Source: Nematostella vectensis (taxonomy: Eukaryota > Cnidaria > Anthozoa > Actiniaria > Edwardsiidae). Taken from it: a stretch of DNA of 60,000 bases. The notes beneath the pieces are model-generated. The model made no database searches. It saw nothing but the letters and a program-made list of their open reading frames with translations, and was not told the DNA's origin. The first letter of the stretch is position 1. Each line of letters opens with the position of its first letter. A program made the position numbers and the translations under genes. Shown piece by piece: positions 23,868 to 36,279 of the stretch. The DNA lies in assembly GCF_932526225.1 (NCBI RefSeq), contig NC_064039.1, positions 11,924,139 through 11,984,138 on the forward strand, read 5' to 3'.

Positions 23868-26800
23868 ATGTGATAGGAACTACTCTACAGCCAAAATAGC
23901 TCTGGTTCTTTGATAAATGTCCAATCGAACAAGGAAAAACGTTCAATAGAATTTCTCATAAAAAAACGAAAAACGCAGAAAAACACCTTAATACCTCATA
24001 ATGAAATCAGCAAACACGGCTAATAAATACCTTCATTCTTTGTTTGGTCTTATAATATTGTTGTTTTACTCTAGTAACTCAAGTAACATTTAAGTTGTCA
24101 TTATCGTTCTAGATTTTGTTATATCAAACTAGACTATACTTTGTATACTGAGTAGTTGTCAATGTAGCTAAGCATTTCATTGAATGCTCCTGTTCATTTT
24201 CCCTGATTTTACATACGTAAAAACGTACCTTTTTCAACATCATTCTCACGGGTCAGTTACAGGTAAAAATTATCATGATTTTATAACTTAATGACTTCAC
24301 TTTTATTTTTATAATAAAAAAAAATTATATTGTGTTCAATAACTAAAATCTCGGTACACGCTCCAAAGCTATGCGTTAAAATAAAAGATGTAAAGTACAT
24401 GTAAAAATACTGGTCAATGTCCTCACGAGACTGATAATTACATTCAGAACGCAAAGAAAAGCCAGCGATGTGAAGAGCAAAAAGATATTAAAGGTAAGAG
24501 AAAACGAGTGCTCTACCCAAATCCGCTATTGCTGCACGAATTCTCCACACTTAGGTCAAAATATGCATAAGCATGTAATAGGGACAACTTATGGGATATG
24601 CACTGAACATGATGATGGAGCGGCCACTAAAGGCATCTCTACAAATATTTTTTTGATCCCAAAAACAAAACAAAAATAAGATCAAAGAGAATAGCAGTGT
24701 AAACAATTTTGGAACTAATTTTGGTTTCGGGAAATACCAACATAACAAAAGTTGAGGAGATTCATTACAAAATTATTTTTTCTTCCGGTCAAAGCCAAAC
24801 AAGAAAAATAAAATCCCATGAACCCACCTCTGCTTGCAAACATATCGAAGCACATAGACATAATGATATCCTAGGGCAACCTCTCAATGTGGTAAAAGCT
24901 TTTTATTTTAATCCCCTTCAACTCCCCTGCCCCATATTTTCATGTGAAGGAAAGCCAGTTTCGTACATGCAAAGTACCGTTCCCTTTTGATCTAGCGTTA
25001 CTAGCTTTAATAAAGTTTTGGGAAATGCAGGACGTGTTCGAGGAAATGCGGGATTTTGCGAATTCTACGCTTGATGTCGAAAAATTTAAATTGTGTTTCG
25101 CACTTACCACATGAAACAATGGGTCCTGCACTTAAACACTAGCTTAACGTCAGGCAAGCACTCACAACTGTTTTAACACAAGATATTTAAAATATTGTAA
25201 AATATATGGTATAAATTACAAGTTCAGCCCTAAAAAAAAATCGCAAATAAGACGCTTTCGATTACGAGATACTGTAAAATGTATAACCGGAAAAATATTT
25301 CTCCATTAAGGAGGGAGTTCTCTTTTATGATACCCCCAACGCAAGAATTTCCACGCTGGAAATTTGCTGAATAGGTGGAAAAATCACTATTTTTCCTTTG
25401 GAAATCGAGCTCTCGTGTAACTTTTTATTCTCTATTTGATGAGGTACAGAAATGTTCTGTTTTCACACAAAGACACCTGATAAATTTAAGTGACTCCCAT
25501 AGAGTTGGTTATAGGCGCCCTTTATCGATATCTGACAAAGACGGTAGGAGAGAGGTGAATACGGGTCAGCGGGTCACGACCTTATATCGTTCGAACAGCT
25601 AACATTTTTAAAAGCTATAATGCGTTCTTGAAATGCTTACGAAGAATATTTTTGAAATATCACACCTCATAATGTGTCATGTTCATTCCCGTGTGGACAT
25701 GAATTTGCAGTTTTTTGTTCTATCCATAATATGCCAAGAAAACAGATCTGTTTTACAGTAGCAAATGCAATATGTACTTGATGAATACAATGTAGAATGC
25801 GCAAATAAGGCAGTCATTACAGCTTTCATTGATCCCCACTTTGAATAAAGTGACGAATATTTGGCTCGTTCGGTTTAATCCTGGTGAAGACTTTTGTGGG
25901 AAATCAAACTAAGTGAAAATGTGTCAACGTATCTGTTATTTACAGCTCATGTGGTCAACTTCTATAGTTAATCTTTAGCCTTTTTTTCCTGAAATGAAAT
26001 GCTTTTGAATAAACATGCAGTAAAAATCCGATTGAAGCACAATGTGAATCTGGGCTCCCTGTGTAAATTTAGATGGATTTTTATGCTTAGACCAACATAT
26101 AGTAAAGTGTGTTTTCTTTTTTGAAATATGCTTTAGGGTATATAATGTTTTTTTGTATTATGATAGATGTTTAGGGTTTATAATACTTGTAGGACGCGTG
26201 CCGGCGACCCTATGCCCGGCATTTTAAAGGCTGTAGTAATTAATATACACGCTGATTTGTTGTTGTTTGTAGGTAAACGAGAGTGGGCCAAATTAACTGT
26301 GCAGGTAAGGAGAAACTTAGAAAAGCCAAGAAAAAAGCAAAGCAACTCGGGATTATACTATGCAATATTGTTCTCATTACACTAGAGTCTTAATACAGGA
26401 AACAGCGAGCCATTATATAATATATCTAGCCAAGTAATATAATTAAATAAAGTAAAAGTGTTTGTGAGTGTAGACTGATGACGACTGAGTACAATTTCCC
26501 ACCCATTCAATTGGACTGCCACTAATTTGTTTTCAATCTCTCTGTCTAAATGATCTCTGGTTAATAGTTTTGATCAAAGTGGGCTGAGCTGGGCGGTGCA
26601 TTACCGACCAAATTCTCCCCGCAGGCTTGTCTATCGCTCACATCTTAATTCTAAAACTTCCCAATGCGTAGAAGTAAAAGTTCTCCTCTTCATATTAAGA
26701 TGAATTATGTCGAAGATTAGATTGATCGATCTGGGCATTTCTACTGTTTGGCATAGAGGCTCAGCCTTTGACCGCAGGCTACAGCCTTTTTGATCCATTT

Positions 26801-27210
26801 AATGTTGATTTTCTAATGTGATTTGAGCTGATAAGCCGTTCGAGTATTCCCTTCGCGATACTATACTATGTTATCACAGGACTGACTTGATATGAATGCA
26901 ATCTACGTCAATTGAAAGGCCTTTTATTCTAACGGTTGCTAAAAGCGCTGATTGCTGTGGAAAGACTCGAAGGATTAAGCTTTCCGCTACCCTCGCAGCT
27001 ACGGATGATCTATCCTCGCATTGAAAGCTATCAAAGACGTTGGATGAAATCAGACAAGTAAAACGCATTAAGGCTCCTCAGAGACCCAGCCAGATAATGC
27101 ATATTTTCGCCTCCCAGTTCTATTAGTTTAGGCTGACTTCACGCAAACCGCAGTTATCACATAGTGAGCACTGACCAACTTGCTTGCTTAGAAAATACGT
27201 TATTCCTTGT
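23868..27210. other. Intergenic, no gene seen
   Basis: AT-rich non-coding sequence. Open frames at 24470-24990, 25375-25602, 26167-26385 and 26874-27068 carry no recognisable motif. A 32-nt stretch at about 26271-26302 is flanked by good-looking splice sites, but no neighbouring exon was found. Confidence 0.45.
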
Positions 27211-27211
27211 A

Positions 27212-27283
<72 letters not shown>
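27211..27283. repeat. AAT trinucleotide microsatellite
   Basis: About 24 uninterrupted copies of AAT/ATA/TAA. It gives a false poly-isoleucine frame on the minus strand. Confidence 0.98.
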
Positions 27284-27285
<2 letters not shown>

Positions 27286-29479
27286 GCTGCCAGACAAGTC
27301 TAACTACGCTTTTTACTAGCAAGATAAACAAATTAAATACCGATGTGGTTGTGCAGTTTTTGTTGTAGTTCGTGCGGGTAGCCTGTGTGTTTATCCATGT
27401 ATCGGCGCACACTCAGCCTAGCTCAAGTAGAGCATGAATAGGGACCAATGACGACGACGACGCCTAGGACGCGATCGAAAAAAGATATTATCGCGCGAGG
27501 CAATCAATTATAATTTAATTGCAATGGAAGAAACAAAACATTATAGTCAGAGACAGATAAAAAGAAACTAAGGACATTATTTCCACACTAGCTAACGTAG
27601 TTAGTGCAGTTTACAGTGCAAACGTCCGCGTCCATTGACCGTGAAACTTGGAGTTTTCACGTCGTGGTTTTATGAAAAATGGCTGAAATGTATCAGACAG
27701 AACGCATTTCCACGTGCTGCTATTGAATTCTGAATAAAAAATTCTATTGATTTCTGCCGTCGTCGTCCACGTTGCCGTCGTCGTTGCTTAATTCCCTAAG
27801 CATGAATATAAATGAACACAGAGCACAAAATATATAAAAGAACTTTAGTCTTTTAGAGCTCTCTCAGTCTAGATAAGACTAATACTTTTTACATTTTTTA
27901 CATAAAGGGGGTGTACACGATACTTATATTTTAAATATATTTTTTTAGAGAGTTGAATGATGCAAGCTGAAAAATTAACGCAGTGCTAAATATGAACAAT
28001 CAAAAAGCATTTTTACTGTAGTATAAAATGTGCAAATGTTCTTTTTTCACAAGTTTAACGACTACGAAAAACAGAAACCATTCAACTTGACTTAATGAGC
28101 TTATTTATTTGCACAAAAACATTCACTACACAGCTGAAACTGCCATTTCAATTAACACGACGTTTCCTTCAATACGTTTATGGTCTTTTTGATCGTTAAT
28201 AAATTTGTATGTATTTAACTTGTATATATTTAACAAAAGTGCATTTGGCTGTTTTATAACAAATTTTTCTCTTCGTCGTTGTCAATTTTACGAGTGTTCG
28301 CTGTATAGCTGCTATCACTTTAGCTCAACTCGTTTTTAAAAAAGCATATGGACTAATCAAATCTTACTAGGTCAGACTTCTTTTTTACCAGGAAGTGTTA
28401 AATTTATGATAATTTGCTTCGTGGCTATTGAGAGATATAAGCAAATGAAATTCTTATCTAACCGTTAAAACATTTATTTTGGCTGTTGGGAAAATCGGAT
28501 GTAAAAAAAAAACGATCGAAGGGTAAATACACTAAAAAGTTATTTGTGTTCTGCTCGAGCAATCTAAGATATTTGCTCAACGCAACTCAGTAAGTTTCTC
28601 AGAACGCGCGAAGTCCAACAAACTACACAGCTTTTGCAAACGGTTTCTTTAGTTTTCGCTTGCTCAGTAGGGACACCGGTGCAGCCCCAAATTTAAATAG
28701 ATATAAATGCAAGGGAAAATGCAAATCCACGGTTATTTTTTTTTCTTATTCTTACACATTCAAGACATATTCTCATTGACTAGATAGTGGTTGTAAGGGT
28801 GTTTTTTGGGAATGTCGCTATGGTAACAGATAATGACCTTTCAATCCATGTGTTTAAAAACCAATATAATAAATATTCATATTCTTAAAGCTTAAAGCTT
28901 TTCTCATTCAATATCAAGCAACTGCATCGAGCCTCATAAAAAGAGGCACACAAATATCAACATCCATGACCATACGATCATATTTAGGTCATTAGATACT
29001 TGAGGGTGGGGGACCCTGGGCTAATATTAACCAATCTTGTTTTGAAAACGGTCGTTTTCATGCTCGCTCGGCAAATTCCTTATTAGGACGTTACATACCA
29101 TATTTTGGAATCTACGTTTGTCGCCTTTTTAGTCCCTTAGAACTGGGTACGTGCAGAAATTCCGCGCGTACCTGCATACTTACTGCGATTTTTCTGACCG
29201 CCATCTTGAAAATAGGCCCAGTCTCTAACGTTTTCGATTATCAAGTTTTCCCGCGTGCTCGCCCCAGGCTCTTTAAGACCATTTAGAGAAACAACAGCTA
29301 ACGATTGATATGACCCCGAAAACCATTTTTAATAAGGTTGAAATCAATACGCTATGTATCTCGAGGATCCGCTATAAAAAGGAAAGCTCCTCCCACCCCC
29401 TGGCCGTCAATGAGTCAACATAATTTCTAAATTCAATTTCATATTCTAAACCTAAATATCATTTCTAAACTTGTCCACC
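27284..29479. other. Intergenic, no gene seen
   Basis: Non-coding AT-rich sequence; GACGACGACG-like and CGTCGTC clusters at about 27450-27460 and 27764-27785 are simple repeats. Nothing else is supported. Confidence 0.45.
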
Positions 29480-29519
29480 TAATATATAGATTTTAGGCAC
29501 TGCCTAAAATGGAGCCAGC
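29480..29519 (+). repeat. Left copy of a 40-bp inverted repeat
   Basis: The sequence TAATATATAGAT, then the palindrome TTTAGGCACTGCCTAAA, then GGAGCCAGC recurs in reverse complement at 37192-37231 with only a few differences. The two copies bracket 7.7 kb. They may be the ends of one large element or two members of a small repeat family. Confidence 0.75.
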
Positions 29520-30928
29520 TTTATTACCCTATTGTCATATTGGGAATCTTTGGGCAGTTTGGGGGTATGAACCCCTGAAGAATAGAGTTTCTCTAGACTA
29601 GAATTTATTTTGAGAATAAAAAAGAGATCTATAATAACAACATTTACCTCAGTCCATATGCTTTATAAAGACTAAAGTGCTGTATGCTTAACCCCCCCCC
29701 CCCCCCCCACTTTTTCATTTATGTTACTTGTTTGAAATGCACGGTCCAAGCTGGATTTTATTTTATCTCAGCTATTTCTCCCACCGTAATGAAATGCTGG
29801 ACCTCCTCCCAATAACCACTTCTTTTGCATCCTAACAAAAAAAACTATTGCTGATATTTTAGTTTTATTTATTAACAGTGCTCTGTGTAGCTTCATTTGA
29901 TAGACAACTGATACTGAACAGATATTTCCTATTTTACATTTCTATAATCAAATAATCTAACATATATGTGCCTTGCCATGTACAGCATTACTCAGTTTTT
30001 TTTGTTGAGTACAGCTTTGAAGATCAAGAGACTTCTGCAGATGTTTGTAGCAAGAGAGCTTAACATTCTGCACCCAAAAATACCTATGTAAAATTTTCAT
30101 CCATTTTTAAAACACAGTACAGGTACAGGTACAAAATTGCTGGAAGATGCAACTACTAATCTTTGTGAATACAAATATTTCAATTCACTATCCTTTTCCT
30201 ACTTAAGTCTAACAGCACAGTTATATCATTCTCAAATGTTAACCTTCCAGTTAAAACTCCAGACAAAGTAGCATAGATAAAAAAAGAGAAATCCCATTTG
30301 ACAGCATCCATTAAGGAGGGCTCCCCCTAAAATAGTCAGATGGGGTTGTTTGTACTATCTTGAGGGTATGAAATTATGCTAACTGCTTTTCCTTAGGGAG
30401 TGTTTAAAATGCTTAGAGAAAGAAATTGCTTGACCGCACCTAATGTGCTACCTTAAGGGGGTAGGAATTACTGACCACACCCAAAGTGTTATCCCTTAGT
30501 GTTGAGATTGATCATCCTCTTCTGATTTTATGGGAGTCTCTTTGGGTAAATGGGAATGGTAAACAGCAATTTTACCCAATAGCAGATATGGCGAAGATGC
30601 AGAAATGTAGGTTCTGAATAAATTTTAATGTATCTATTTTATAATATTTTAAATGCACAAAGGATGCTGAATAGCGAATCAAATTATTGCTACTCATAAT
30701 TAGCTTGAATCCCACAAAAGAATGAAAAGAGCATAGCACTTGGGACACCCCCCCCCCCCTTTAAAAAGGAAAAAGAAATCACAGTTTTGGTTATTTGGTT
30801 ATTTTAATTGCTAAAATTTTAGGGCAATATAAACAAAACATCAAAAATATTTTTCCCAGGGGAAGAATGCAGATTGATTGAAAAGGAAAAACATATTTTA
30901 AGTGAAAAAAGGAAAGCTACATATTTTG
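29520..30928. other. Intergenic with poly-C tracts
   Basis: Non-coding. C17 lies at 29692-29708 and a second C run at about 30746-30759. Two related blocks with TTGACCGCACCTAATGTGCTA and CTGACCACACCCAAAGTGTTA at about 30431 and 30470 suggest a small local duplication. An ATTAAA element on the minus strand at 30803-30808 could serve the short gene model upstream of it. Confidence 0.5.
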
Positions 30929-31767
30929 CTAAATATACTGCTCATCATCCATGTCTTCATACAGTCTCACATCATGGCTTTTGGGTATTAACAGTTCGCC
31001 TGAATCAGAAAAAAAATCGTTCGTTATTATTTCAATTTTCTAATTTTCTCAAAACATGAGAACAAACAAAAAGGAAAACAAATGATTAGATTAGTATCCT
31101 TACCAAACAGAAACAGACAACAGATCAATATTGGCTTTATATGAGAAAGAAAGAGAGACATTTTGACGTTTTTGTAATAAAATTTGGGACAAAAACAGCA
31201 TAGACAGGAGATAAAGAAAAGAGAAAGACTTTGCAAGGATAATAGCGAAATGCTTTTTGTTTTTCCTCACACATTTGCCAATAAATAGCAAATGAATTCT
31301 CAATTAAATAAGCTTAATGATACATAGTTTTACCAACACAACTGTGTATACATGAGTCATCAAGGTCGTTATTACCTGAGCTAGATAAATAATTCTTGAT
31401 TTGTAGATGTATTTTTCTTATTTGTATTCAGGAAAAGTTTCTTTTACGATTATAACAGAGCTGGGAAGCCGTTTTAGTGCGCGCCAAAATAGCATCCAAT
31501 CAGCGTTCAAGAAATTGATCTCTCAGCCAATTAAAAACACAGTGGAAGCAAGATGATTGAATGACATCAGGAAAATGACACCGGGAAAATCAAAGAGGCT
31601 GTAAAACGACGAAAATCGCTTTGTTTGAGGATTATTATCAGAATTATTTGCAAACAAAAAAAATTACACTTAAAAGGAATATGACAGAAGTTACGTTCTG
31701 ATTCATATATTCTATTTACATTATTTTGAATTGAAATTTTCGTCCGGAACTCACCTTGACTGTCCAT
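30929..31767 (-). CDS. Possible short three-exon gene (41-residue acidic peptide), unrecognised
   Basis: Tentative model, join of 31755-31767, 31334-31375 and 30929-30999. Exon 1 is 13 nt (MDSQ plus one base), with start context CAACATGG and a strong donor AAG|GTGAGT. The 42-nt middle exon follows TTTATCTAGCTCAG and ends at GTAAAA. The last exon follows a T-rich tract and CTGATTCAG and encodes ELLIPKSHDVRLYEDMDDEQYI before TAG. All three junctions are phase 1 and stay open. Without the middle exon the product would be 27 residues. The peptide is acidic, with no signal or membrane segment and no family I recognise. An ATTAAA signal lies about 120 bp past the stop. The splice sites are better than the coding evidence; it could be part of a longer gene or chance. 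Confidence 0.35.
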
Positions 31768-32339
31768 GTTGTTTGCCTTGTGGTGTTCGCCCGTTTAGGA
31801 GAACAATTCCGTATTTTAGCTATCATAAATAAAGCTTTTCTTTTTTGATTTTTGCTCTGTGACATCATAATAAGAATAGTAGTGCAGAGCCTCGACAATT
31901 CCCCGATAAATGCTGCTGGTTTTGTAGCCTTTCCTTTAACTATAAAGTTTTTAACCACCGCACCAGGTGAAGAAGTCGAGCCGATATTCAAAGCTTGTAA
32001 GAACAAAGCAGTTCCTACAAAGCAGTAGACAGATGTATCCTTCAAATTCTTATTTTCATACGGCCATTTGACTGGATAATTATTTGTATTTTCTCTATTA
32101 AACACTTTTTTCGTAAATTCTCCCCTGCCAGCTTGTGTTCCGTTGATCGTTTGATGTCGAAAGTCAGAATAGGCTTAGCCCCCCCCCCCCCCGGCTTTTC
32201 CAAGCCCCACCCCCACCCCCAGTTCCTGTCGGAGCCAGTCTGTCATTGGTTTAGAGTGATCAATCAATTAGCTGGCCTGGTCGCATGAGCTGGTCACGTG
32301 AGTGGTACAGCCAGCTGACAGCGTGTGACATGACGTCAT
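31768..32339. other. Region upstream of the short gene model, with poly-C tract and a CRE-like site
   Basis: A minus-strand open frame reaches from 32105 into the GTGAGT donor at 31754, but its residues look non-coding, and it more likely holds untranslated leader. A C run lies at about 32180-32192. A perfect TGACGTCA palindrome lies at 32331-32338, beside the left arm of the foldback element. Confidence 0.45.
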
Positions 32340-33390
32340 TGACCACAAATTTTGAGTCGCCTAGTTTATGACCAATTTTTATACCTATGGAGCTCCGCGC
32401 GCGGCCAGCGGCCGCGCTGGCTCCGCTAAACTTGTTGTATTTATAGTAAAATAATGCTATACCAAGCTGTTAGCGCTCTGAAATACGAGAATTTTCTTCA
32501 CAGCGCGATAATAATTTATTCAGATGCGTTAGATTATGGAAATCGCAAAATTTTGCACCGAAAACATGAGTGGAGAGAAAATCACTAATTTATCAATTTC
32601 TTAACACAACTGTCTTACCTGTGCAAAAATAGTTTTATTCAAGCCAACTGAGGCTCGGGGATAAGCAATTTTACAAGAGACTTATACTTTGTGACTGTTT
32701 GCTTGACAGTGTTATGATTATAATTGCAAATTGCAGCTCGGAGATGAGAGGAGCTTTCCTTTTTATATCGGAACCTCGTGTTTAACCCACACTTCTTCAT
32801 TGATAACGTTTACACGTCATACTACCCTTGTACCACAAGACGTGCTACTTCATGAACCACTCATCTTTCTACTCCTGTACCACACGTTATACTACACCTG
32901 TACCACACGTCATTCTACCCCTGTACCACACGTCATACTACCCCTGTACCACACGTCATACTACCCCTGTACCACATGTCATACTACCCCTGTACCACAT
33001 CATACTACCCCTGTACCACACGTCATACTACCCCTGGACCACACCCCATACTACCCCTGTACCACACGTCATACTACCCCTGTACCACACGTCATACTAC
33101 CCCTGTACCACATGTCATACTACCCCTGTACCACACATCATACTACCCCTTTACCACACGTCATACTACCCTTTTACCACACGTCATACTACCCTTTTAC
33201 CACACGTCTTACTACCCCTGTACCACACGTCATACTACCCCTGTACCATACGTCATACTACCCCTTTACCACACGTCATACTACCCCTTCACCACACGTC
33301 ATAGCGGAGCTAAGCGCGGCCGCAGGCCGCGCGCGTAGCCCCATAGGCATAGAAATATGGTATAGGTATGCGACTTGGTTTTTGTGGTCA
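32340..33390. mobile_element. Foldback element with inverted arms around a 23-bp minisatellite
   Basis: Two arms of about 88 bp, 32340-32428 and 33303-33390, are inverted copies. Each starts (outside to inside) TGACCACAAA, passes through TATRCCTATGG and a GC-rich core CGCGCGCGGCC-GCGGCCGCGC, and ends GCTCCGCT. The GC-rich core is itself palindromic. Between the arms are about 380 bp of ordinary sequence and then the minisatellite, whose last unit abuts the right arm. No transposase is present. Tandem-repeat-carrying foldback or Helitron-like non-autonomous elements are known in invertebrates; assignment to a family is not possible here. Confidence 0.65.
32811..33302. repeat. 23-bp minisatellite (TACCCCTGTACCACACG core)
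   Basis: About twenty-one units of 23 bp, CATACTACCCCTGTACCACA plus CGT. Common variants are CCCTTTACC and a few short copies (32998). No unit contains a stop in any plus frame, so the open frames of 276, 158 and 120 codons across it are artefacts. The same unit reappears at 37228-37640. Confidence 0.97.
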
Positions 33391-34599
33391 TCGCGCGGGT
33401 ACCCTGTGGTGTCACTCGCCAGCCAGCCAGTCATTCAGCCGCGCGACTCCCAGGCCCCACTCGGCCCCGAAATGGCGACTAAATACAAGCATGGAGCAAG
33501 GGAAAAAGTTCTTGTCGATTATGCGATAATTATTTATTTTGCCTCAAATTTTGTGACTTAAGGATAAATTCATTTAGAGGAGATCTACTAACATTCATTC
33601 ACGCCAAGATTTATCTGGTTTTAGCCAGTAAATTTAAGCAAGTAACAGTTCACATTAAAAAGCGAACAGAACCACAAGAAAGCGACCAAAAAAAAACAAA
33701 AAAACAAAACAATGCAAGGTGAGTTTCGCTCGACGATTTGTATTGTCTATTTAGGATATGACAGTTATTAGGCTTTTTGTTGTCCTTTTTGTATGCTTTG
33801 AGAATGCGAGTACTTAACTTAGTAATCAAGTTATTTGAGCATAACAGGTTTTGTTTTGACATTCTTCGTTTTATCTATATTCTTGATTTTGTTGAATAAA
33901 ATACGATACAACAAAAACTGGAATTCATCTTTAATAAGACTTCTTCAGGGCAGATTGATTGTGTTGGGATATTTCATAAAGGCTAACCAATATCGTGTTG
34001 CATTTGTCAAATACTGCTAAAGAAGACCGTTCTTGTCTTTATATCCTGTGCTCTTAGTCCTAAGAAGATACATATCCTTAGAAGACACAGCAGCTTTTTC
34101 AACTTACAAGAGAAATTTTCCTTACCGAGGATAAAAAAAACCTATTTTCAATATGTATTGTTGTTATTGTCTGCATCTTGCATCTCATGTGTTTATTTTT
34201 TTTTCAAATAGTTGTGGAAAATTAGTTAGATTATAAATGGCTTGATAAAAAGATTGTTTTGAAAGAAATAATAAATAATTGTTTTCACTCTTTTATGAAC
34301 CAGGAACTACCTGAGGGCCAAGATGAATGCTAAAGACTGGAAGACATGAGAATTAAAAATCATGTCTTGAAGAGAACAGTAGGATGTTCTTATTCACTAG
34401 TCATTTGATACCCCCACACCCATGGTCCCAGGGAAGGGTGGGGGATTAAACTTTAATAAAAGCCTGTTTCCAAGTTAAGAGTCAAAAACAGTCAATACCA
34501 CCACCCCTCTTGACATATTCTGGTTAAAAAGTGGTCTAAAACCCCACATTAACCCCTGACTTCTGCGGGACCATAAGGGGGGTGCAAATGACTAGTTCA
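33391..34599. other. GC-rich shoulder and intergenic sequence
   Basis: 33391-33480 is GC- and CpG-rich. A 29-codon plus-strand frame (33472-33561) starts CGAAATGG and reads MATKYKHGAREKVLVDYA before degenerating. It resembles the opening of a first exon, but no GTRAGT donor follows, so it is not called as a gene. The rest is AT-rich and non-coding. Confidence 0.4.
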
Positions 34600-35300
34600 T
34601 TACTATGTGATTCAGCAGTACACACTCATAGGTTTTTTTAGAACAAGATACTTATATAATATAAAACTAAAAACAAACTTTTACTTTTTAAATAATAAAT
34701 CTGTAAAGAAAACAGTTTTCTATCAACCTAAAGATAATGGAAAAGGGGATATTTTAGAAAATATAATTATCACATTATTGTTATTATATTTTCTTTTCAA
34801 ACATTTAAGGAAGAGTCATATTTCTTCCTTTTTCTTCTCCCTGTTGACTATTTTTATGCAATTGATGCTCTTTACTATTTCCCCTCTACACCAAAAATAA
34901 ATTAATGAACAGATTTGATTTTAAAATTAGAAATTTTCATTTATAACTTTCACTTATATTTTCTTTTTAGGATTTTCTTACCAAGTCTCTTGCCCATTAC
35001 ATTTATTTTAGATGTTTAGATTTATTTCATTGGAATAGTTAGATCCAGAGTTTCTCAAAACACCAAAATATAATGCATTACTGGATATATATTTGTAGAT
35101 ATTAATTCCCATGGAGATGGAAAATCACCACTTAAAATGGTACATTAAATCTTCAGCATTGCATCTTATCTAAAATTGTGTCTGACACTATATTCCATCT
35201 TTGAAATCCTGTTTCATCCATTGTTCTTTGCAAGAACAAAGCTTGTCAGAATGTAGCTTTACAAATGTACATTAATGGCACTTTTATTAACCCATTGACT
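34600..35300 (+). repeat. Direct repeat copy 1 (pairs with 36280-37000)
   Basis: Diverged copy of 36280-37000 at an offset of about 1.66-1.70 kb. Matching anchors are CAAGATACTTA (34643/36304), GATAATGG..AAAGGGGA (34733/36430), CTATTTCCCCTCTAC / TTCCTCTCTACC (about 34870/36580), TAATGCAT (35071/36731) and AGCTTGT (35239/36921). Non-coding. Confidence 0.7.
35283..35288 (-). terminator. AATAAA polyadenylation signal
   Basis: TTTATT on the plus strand gives AATAAA on the minus strand, about 110 bp past the stop of the gene model at 35398-36150. The position fits a 3' end, but the hexamer is common in AT-rich DNA. Confidence 0.3.
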
Positions 35301-35397
35301 TCTGGCTTTTTTTGAGCTGAATTTACAGACTGAAAACAGATACCTCCCCCCCTATCCTGAGCTTTATACAGCCCGTAAAAGTCAAACACAGCTGCAC

Positions 35398-36150
35398 CTA
35401 GTCGGCGGTATCCAAGCTTTCCAACAGTGCTTTGCGGTCCCCACTTTTAATCCCTCGTTGTTGTGCTGAAGCCAGCACAAGTTGATGGTTGTTTGTATTT
35501 TTCATCAAAAATACAGCTATGAGCATAGTAGGAGAGTGTCTCAGGACATCATGAAGTCTTTTGGGGCATAATTGAGTGCTTTGCTTATGGCTATTTGCAA
35601 GCAAAGGTGGATTCATGATGATTTTTTCTTGTTTGGCTTTGCCTGGATGAGAAAATAATTTTCTAATAAATCACCACAGCTCTCCTAAATGCTGTCTTTT
35701 CTGAAACCAAATTGATTCCAAAATTGTTTACACTGCTATTCTGGGTCTGTATGACCTGGAATTGATTTGTTTGGCTTCGGGGTGAAAAGACTAAAAATCC
35801 ATCTGACTTTGGGGAGAGGAGTGTTGACTGGCCCTCCCCTCGTGAATTTTCCCCTGGATCTCCCAGAATGCTTTGCAATACATAAAAAACATCTTCGTGG
35901 TTGTACAATCCTTCAAGGAGTGGACATTGTGTTTTGAGGCCATGGAAATGTACCTGGAGGATCAGAATAAAGGTATCTATTTGTGTCTTGAGCTGTGTTT
36001 GCTGATCTCTCTCCCTTGTGTGGTATTTTGAGCGTTTTATTGAGAGGGGTGATTCTGCTTTTCTCTCCTTGTTTGATTTGAGATTTGTCAAAGAACCTGT
36101 GCTATTATTTGGCTTAAGAGTAGATGCCAACACCTTGGTTAGATGCATAT
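35398..36150 (-). CDS. Possible two-exon gene or gene fragment, unrecognised protein
   Basis: Tentative model, join of 35734-36148 and 35398-35642, about 219 residues from an ATG at 36148. Exon A is open for 138 codons, including LKTQIDTFILILQVHFHGLK and NHEDVFYVLQSILGDPGE. It can splice from A|GTGTAA (35733) over a 91-bp intron to a good acceptor (ATTATTTTCTCATCCAG). Exon B is open for 81 codons, including LHDVLRHSPTMLIAVFLMK and ends GDRKALLESLDTAD. Phase 1 is kept. Directly before the ATG is another acceptor (TCTTGCAG, 36151), so exon A may instead be internal with its 5' exons missing. The donor is weak. No family is recognised; composition is Ser/Gln/Lys-rich with one hydrophobic helix-like stretch. 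It lies between two direct repeats (34600-35300 and 36280-37000), so it may be a captured or decaying gene. Confidence 0.4.
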
Positions 36151-36279
36151 CTGCAAGACCATTTATCCCTTAGAATGATGCCTTAGTATCCTTATCTTGT
36201 TGTGTTTATTTTGCATTTATGAATTTTTGGGGTTGTGGGTACTTCCCAAAGCCGGTGCAGGCTGGTTGAGGGGTCAATG

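Noticed and set aside
26271-26302. 32-nt microexon with TTGTTGTTTGTAG acceptor and CAG|GTAAGG donor (plus strand)
   Set aside because: Good splice signals, but no neighbouring exon with compatible frame was found. Chance matches are expected over 60 kb.
31716-32105. 129-codon minus-strand open frame
   Set aside because: It ends in a strong donor, but the residues look non-coding, and a short start in another frame (ATG at 31767) has a better context. More likely untranslated leader.
32731-33561. 276-codon plus-strand open frame rich in Tyr, Thr, Pro and His
   Set aside because: It is read-through of the 23-bp minisatellite, whose unit has no stop in any plus frame. The overlapping 158- and 120-codon frames have the same cause.
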